Assembly: GCF_021391495.1 (NCBI RefSeq)
Contig: NZ_CP090063.1
Location: forward strand, 6,262,001-6,326,000
From: Amycolatopsis acidiphila
GTDB lineage: Bacteria; Actinomycetota; Actinomycetes; Mycobacteriales; Pseudonocardiaceae
DNA length: 64,000 nucleotides
Direction of reading: 5' to 3'
Below, in pieces: positions 61,375-64,000 of this stretch. The first letter of the stretch is position 1; each line of letters starts with the position of its first letter. The notes beneath the pieces are model-generated. The model saw only the letters and a program-made list of their open reading frames with translations, was not told where the DNA came from and did not search any database. Position numbers and translations under genes: made by a program.

Positions 61375-62175
61375 TCAGCGCCCGTGGACCGCGCCCACGT
61401 GTCCCTTCGCCGAGGGGGCGCCCAGCGCGCGCGAGATCGCCCGTGCGGTCGCCGTGATCACCGGCACCAGCGCCCGGGGCTCGCATTCTTCGACGTGCAC
61501 CACCAGTCCCAACGCGGCGACCACCTCGTCGCCGGGCCCCCTGATCGGCGCGGCGATCGCGACCCCCTCCAGGGTCAGCTGCTCCTCCGCGACGGCGATC
61601 CCGGTGCGGCGGACGTCCGCGAGCGTGCGGCGCAGCAGGTGCGCGTCGGTCACGGTCTTGGCGGTGAACCGTTTGAGCGGCGCGGCCAGCACGGTCTCCT
61701 GCACCTCCGGCGCGGCATAGGCCAGCAGCACGAGCCCGGTGCCCGTCACATGGAGGGGCCAGCGCTGCCCCAGTCGGCTCAGTACGGTGACCGCGCCACG
61801 GGCACGCAGCGTCTCGACGTACACGACTTCGGACCCGTCGCGCACCGCGAGGTGCACATGCGCGCGGGTGGAGTGGAACAGGTCCTCGAGGAAGGGCTGG
61901 GCGAGTTCGCGCAGCTCCAGCCCGCGCGGGGCGAGCGCGGCGAGCTCCAGCAGGTGCAGGCCGATACGGTAGCGACCGTCGGCGTCGCGTTCCAGCGCGC
62001 CCCAGTTGACCAGCTCCCCGGCCAGCCGGTGCGCCGTGGTGAGCGACAGCCCGGCGCGGCGGCTGATCTCGCTGAGGGTGAGGATGCTGCGCCCGGGCTC
62101 GAAGGCGTCGAGCACCGCGAGAAGGCGACCTGCGGCGGTCATCGGCGTGGGGGCGTGCGACAGTGCCCTTCCCAT
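61375..62175 (-). CDS. IclR-family transcriptional regulator
   Basis: A 266-residue regulator. The N-terminal winged helix (LTLSEISRRAGLSLTTAHRLAGELVNWG) is followed by the IclR effector domain with GTGLVLLAYAAPEVQ, the RRTGIAVAEEQLTLEGVAIAAPI motif and a conserved cysteine region. IclR proteins of aromatic-acid pathways respond to aromatic acids; the adjacent PaaK-like gene supports this here. ATG 62175 has GAGGAG with a five-base spacer. A TAGCCT -10 and a direct repeat TGATCAC are present upstream. Confidence 0.93.
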   Translation of the reverse strand: MGRALSHAPTPMTAAGRLLAVLDAFEPGRSILTLSEISRRAGLSLTTAHRLAGELVNWGALERDADGRYRIGLHLLELAALAPRGLELRELAQPFLEDLFHSTRAHVHLAVRDGSEVVYVETLRARGAVTVLSRLGQRWPLHVTGTGLVLLAYAAPEVQETVLAAPLKRFTAKTVTDAHLLRRTLADVRRTGIAVAEEQLTLEGVAIAAPIRGPGDEVVAALGLVVHVEECEPRALVPVITATARAISRALGAPSAKGHVGAVHGR

Positions 62176-62212
62176 GGCGGCTCCTCAGGTCGACGGTGAC
62201 CGGAACACCGCC

Positions 62213-62218
62213 AGGCTA
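62213..62218 (-). promoter_or_regulatory. -10 element (TAGCCT) for the IclR gene
   Basis: TAGCCT on the minus strand, 38 bases before the ATG at 62175, leaves a leader of about 30 bases with a GAGGAG site. Confidence 0.45.
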
Positions 62219-62231
62219 CCGCGATTTCCGC

Positions 62232-62254
62232 TGATCACAATGGCCCTTGATCAC
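62232..62254. promoter_or_regulatory. Candidate IclR operator (TGATCAC repeats)
   Basis: TGATCAC at 62232-62238 and 62248-62254, starts 16 bases apart, covering the -35 region of the iclR promoter. Confidence 0.5.
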
Positions 62255-62456
62255 GACTCCGCCGAGGACTCACCCGCCATGTCGTCAGCCAGTGCGCGAA
62301 CCAGCAGCCGGTAGGCCGGTTCGCCCGCCACCGGATCACCCGCGCGCGAGCGAGGTTCGCCTGGGGATGCAGGTCCAGCACGTCCCGCCCCCGCAACCCC
62401 ACGTCGTCCGGTTCGCGACACTCCACAGTGGACGGCTAACCACCTCCCCACGGCAA

Positions 62457-62471
62457 CCCGGCAACGGCAGC
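62457..62471 (-). repeat. Distant copy of the 15-bp intergenic word
   Basis: CCCGGCAACGGCAGC on plus is the reverse complement of the word repeated five times at 45507-45985. Confidence 0.6.
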
Positions 62472-62659
62472 CAGGAATGCCCGCACCCAGCCCGCTCCCT
62501 AACCCCGATCCCCGCCTCCTTCAACGGCCTGGGTGGGACGGGCGTTCCCCAGCCACCTGCGCGCAGCGCGGCTCTAAAGATCAAGAGAGTCCTCGCCGGA
62601 CGGGCAGGCTCAAAGATGAGCCAGGAAAAGCCCGCTCATCTCACCTTCTCGACGTGGTC

Positions 62660-62812
62660 GAGTTGGGTGGTCATCCTGTCGCCTGCGGTCTGTGCATATC
62701 ACTTTGACCCAGCCCCGCAAGCTTGCGTCGTCGGCTGCCCGCAAGCAGGAGGGTTGCGGGCCTGGCTCGAAGTGATCGTCCCGTGTCAGGCGACGGGATG
62801 ACCACCCAACTC
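62660..62812. repeat. 153-bp nested palindrome (MITE- or REP-like)
   Basis: Outer arms 62660-62685 and 62787-62812 pair at 25 of 26 positions. Moving inwards, ATCACTT pairs with its complement, then a 13-base segment at about 10 of 13, and the centre holds GCTTGCG/CGCAAGC as a further perfect stem. It ends 38 bases before the proX stop codon. Confidence 0.8.
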
Positions 62813-62849
62813 TGGGGTTTCTGGGGCACTTGCGTGCCCGCGCCCCCTC

Positions 62850-63803
62850 CTACCCCACCCAGGCCTTGACCTTCGCCTGGTTCTCGTCCACCCACTTCTT
62901 CGCGGCCGCGTCCGGGGTCATCTTGTCCTCCGCGATCCACTTCGCGACCAGGTTCTGGTCCTCGTTGGTCCACTGGAACTTCTGCACCAGCTTGTACGCC
63001 GGGCTCGCCGCGTCCGCGAACTTCTTGCTCACGATCTTGTCCAGGTCGTAGTCCGGGTAGTCGCAGGCGATCTTCTCCGGGTCCGAATCGCAACCCTTGG
63101 TGTACGCGGGCAGCTTGACCTTCACCAGCGGCACCTCCGAAAGCAGCCACTGCGGCGAGTAGAAGTACCCGATCAACGGCGTCTTCTGTTGCTCCGCCTG
63201 CTTGAACGCCTGGATCAGCGCGGTCTCGCTCCCGCCGTACACCACCTTGTAGTTCAGGTTCAGGTTCTTCACCAGCGCCTCGTCGTCCGTCACGAAGGAC
63301 GGGTCGCCGTCGAGCAGCTGGCCCTTGCCCTCCGACTCGGAGGTCTTGAACAGGTCCGCGTACTTGTTGAGGTTGTTCCAGTCGGTGATGTCCGGATGCG
63401 CCTGCGCGAGCCACGGCGGCACGTACCAGCCGATCTGCCCCTTCACCCCGGTGGAACCCGCTTCCACGGCGGTCTTCTGGTCGGTGATGTACTTCTGCCT
63501 GAGGTCGTCGTGCCCCCAGTTCTCCAGGATCACGTCCACCTCGCCGGTGCCGAAGCCCTGCCAGGCGACCTCCTCCTTCAGGTCCTTCTTGGTCACGTGG
63601 CAGCCCAGGTTCTTCTCCGCGACATACGCGACGACCGCCGCGTTCGCCTCGTAGCCGACCCACGGGTTCACCGCGATGTTGAAATCTCCGCAGCTCCCAC
63701 CCGAACCGCTCGAGCTCGATTCGCCGACCTTCGCGCCGCCACAGGCGGACAGCACGAGAGCGAGCACGATTCCCGTGCACCCCAGCCATTTCCTTCGTGC
63801 CAC
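62850..63803 (-). CDS. proX: Glycine betaine/proline ABC transporter substrate-binding lipoprotein
   Basis: A 317-residue OpuAC/ProX-type binding protein. Lipobox C21 (LVLSAC) follows a short signal. The ligand domain has NIAVNPWVGYEANAAVVAYVAEK, VDVILENWGHD, GWYVPPWLAQAHPDI and IGYFYSPQWLLSEV, whose tryptophans and tyrosines can form the aromatic box that holds quaternary ammonium groups. GTG start has AAGGAGG with an eight-base spacer. Follows the permease gene by 19 bases. Used for osmoprotection. Confidence 0.93.
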   Translation of the reverse strand: MARRKWLGCTGIVLALVLSACGGAKVGESSSSGSGGSCGDFNIAVNPWVGYEANAAVVAYVAEKNLGCHVTKKDLKEEVAWQGFGTGEVDVILENWGHDDLRQKYITDQKTAVEAGSTGVKGQIGWYVPPWLAQAHPDITDWNNLNKYADLFKTSESEGKGQLLDGDPSFVTDDEALVKNLNLNYKVVYGGSETALIQAFKQAEQQKTPLIGYFYSPQWLLSEVPLVKVKLPAYTKGCDSDPEKIACDYPDYDLDKIVSKKFADAASPAYKLVQKFQWTNEDQNLVAKWIAEDKMTPDAAAKKWVDENQAKVKAWVG

Positions 63804-63822
63804 TGGCAAATCCTCCTTGTTG

Positions 63823-64000
63823 TCAGGTCGACCGCCGCGCCGCCGCCTGGGTGAGCCGGTCGAGCAGGACACCGAGCAGGACGATGGCGAGTCCCGCGGC
63901 GAGTCCCTTGCCGTAGAGCTGTCCCTGCGAGAAGCCGGCGACGACGTCGTAGCCGAGCGCGCCCGCGCCGACCAGCCCACCGACCACGACCATCGACAGG
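63823..64000 (-). CDS. proW: Glycine betaine ABC transporter permease, C-terminal end (partial)
   Basis: Only the last 59 codons are in the window. The visible part has the typical end of ProW/OpuAB permeases: MVVVGGLVGAGALGYDVVAGFSQG, then GKGLAAGLAIVLLGVLLDRLTQ, ending in RRST. The gene continues beyond the right edge. It is 19 bases upstream of proX in one operon, and an ATPase gene proV is expected further upstream. Confidence 0.9.
   Translation of the reverse strand, partial: LSMVVVGGLVGAGALGYDVVAGFSQGQLYGKGLAAGLAIVLLGVLLDRLTQAAARRST

Larger units (their letters stand above)
62176..62849. other. Non-coding spacer between iclR and proX
   Basis: 674 bases without a convincing gene. It contains the IclR promoter and TGATCAC repeats, a possible gene remnant on the minus strand at 62251-62451, a sixth copy of the GCTGCCGTTGCCGGG word (reversed, 62457-62471), and a 153-bp palindrome (62660-62812). 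Confidence 0.65.

Overview
The window looks like an ordinary chromosomal stretch of a high-GC actinomycete, most probably a Pseudonocardiaceae member close to Amycolatopsis. The reasons are the very high GC content, GTG/TTG starts, the actinobacterial cytochrome bcc-aa3 genes (QcrC with two CxxCH motifs, CtaF, CtaC), an F420/LLM-type oxidoreductase, and a gene order that broadly follows the Mycobacterium tuberculosis Rv2190c-Rv2219 neighbourhood (nuclease fusion, ctaE-qcrCAB, trpD, ctaF-ctaC, asnB, adenosine-kinase-like gene, erpA, DUF3043, cobT, ilvE, pepA, dlaT/sucB, TIGR01777, lipB, lipA). Genus assignment is inference.

Layout. 1-5 kb: a Cys-rich small protein, an HxlR regulator divergent from a DHFR-like reductase, an NYN-domain protein divergent from a DEDDh-exonuclease/GIY-YIG fusion, and an Lrp-type ligand-binding protein. 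5-14 kb: respiratory core (ctaE-qcrC-qcrA-qcrB on minus; ctaC-ctaF on minus), interrupted by a complete IS5-family element (9818-10881) that landed exactly at a stop codon, followed by an atypical receiver protein coupled to trpD. 14-31.5 kb: core metabolism (asnB, sugar/adenosine kinase, erpA, aldo/keto reductase, ispD, cobT, ilvE, pepA, lpd, sucB, lipB). 31.5-46 kb: F420/LLM oxidoreductase, TetR unit, short-chain dehydrogenase, lipA, DedA, cutC, acyl-CoA dehydrogenase, patatin, L,D-transpeptidase lipoprotein, sirtuin, LtrA and a 14-TM exporter. 46-50 kb: dnaE. 50-60 kb: a secreted G1-type glutamic peptidase, a class V aminotransferase and a sugar locus (GH3, LacI, ABC importer, xylose isomerase) that reads as uptake and breakdown of xylo-oligosaccharides. 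60-64 kb: IclR plus a PaaK-like ligase, and the 3' end of a glycine betaine importer (proW partial, proX).

How the genes work together. QcrCAB and CtaC/E/F build the bcc-aa3 respiratory supercomplex; erpA feeds Fe-S clusters; lipB and lipA make lipoate, which is attached to the two lipoyl domains of the sucB product, recycled by the lpd product. The LacI/GH3/ABC/XylA genes form one catabolic module with a strong shared operator.

Regulation. The most consistent signal in the window is leaderless transcription: at least seventeen genes carry a TANNNT -10 element ending six to eight bases before the start codon, and in two cases the TAG stop codon of the upstream gene is itself the first half of that -10 element. 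The least ordinary DNA is non-coding: an 868-bp G-rich, repeat-laden spacer between the exporter gene and dnaE (with a four-tetrad G-quadruplex motif and a 23-bp inverted repeat around a 34-nt loop), and a 153-bp near-perfect palindrome beside proX. A 15-bp word links the two regions. No CRISPR array, tRNA, rRNA, prophage or secondary-metabolite cluster was seen.
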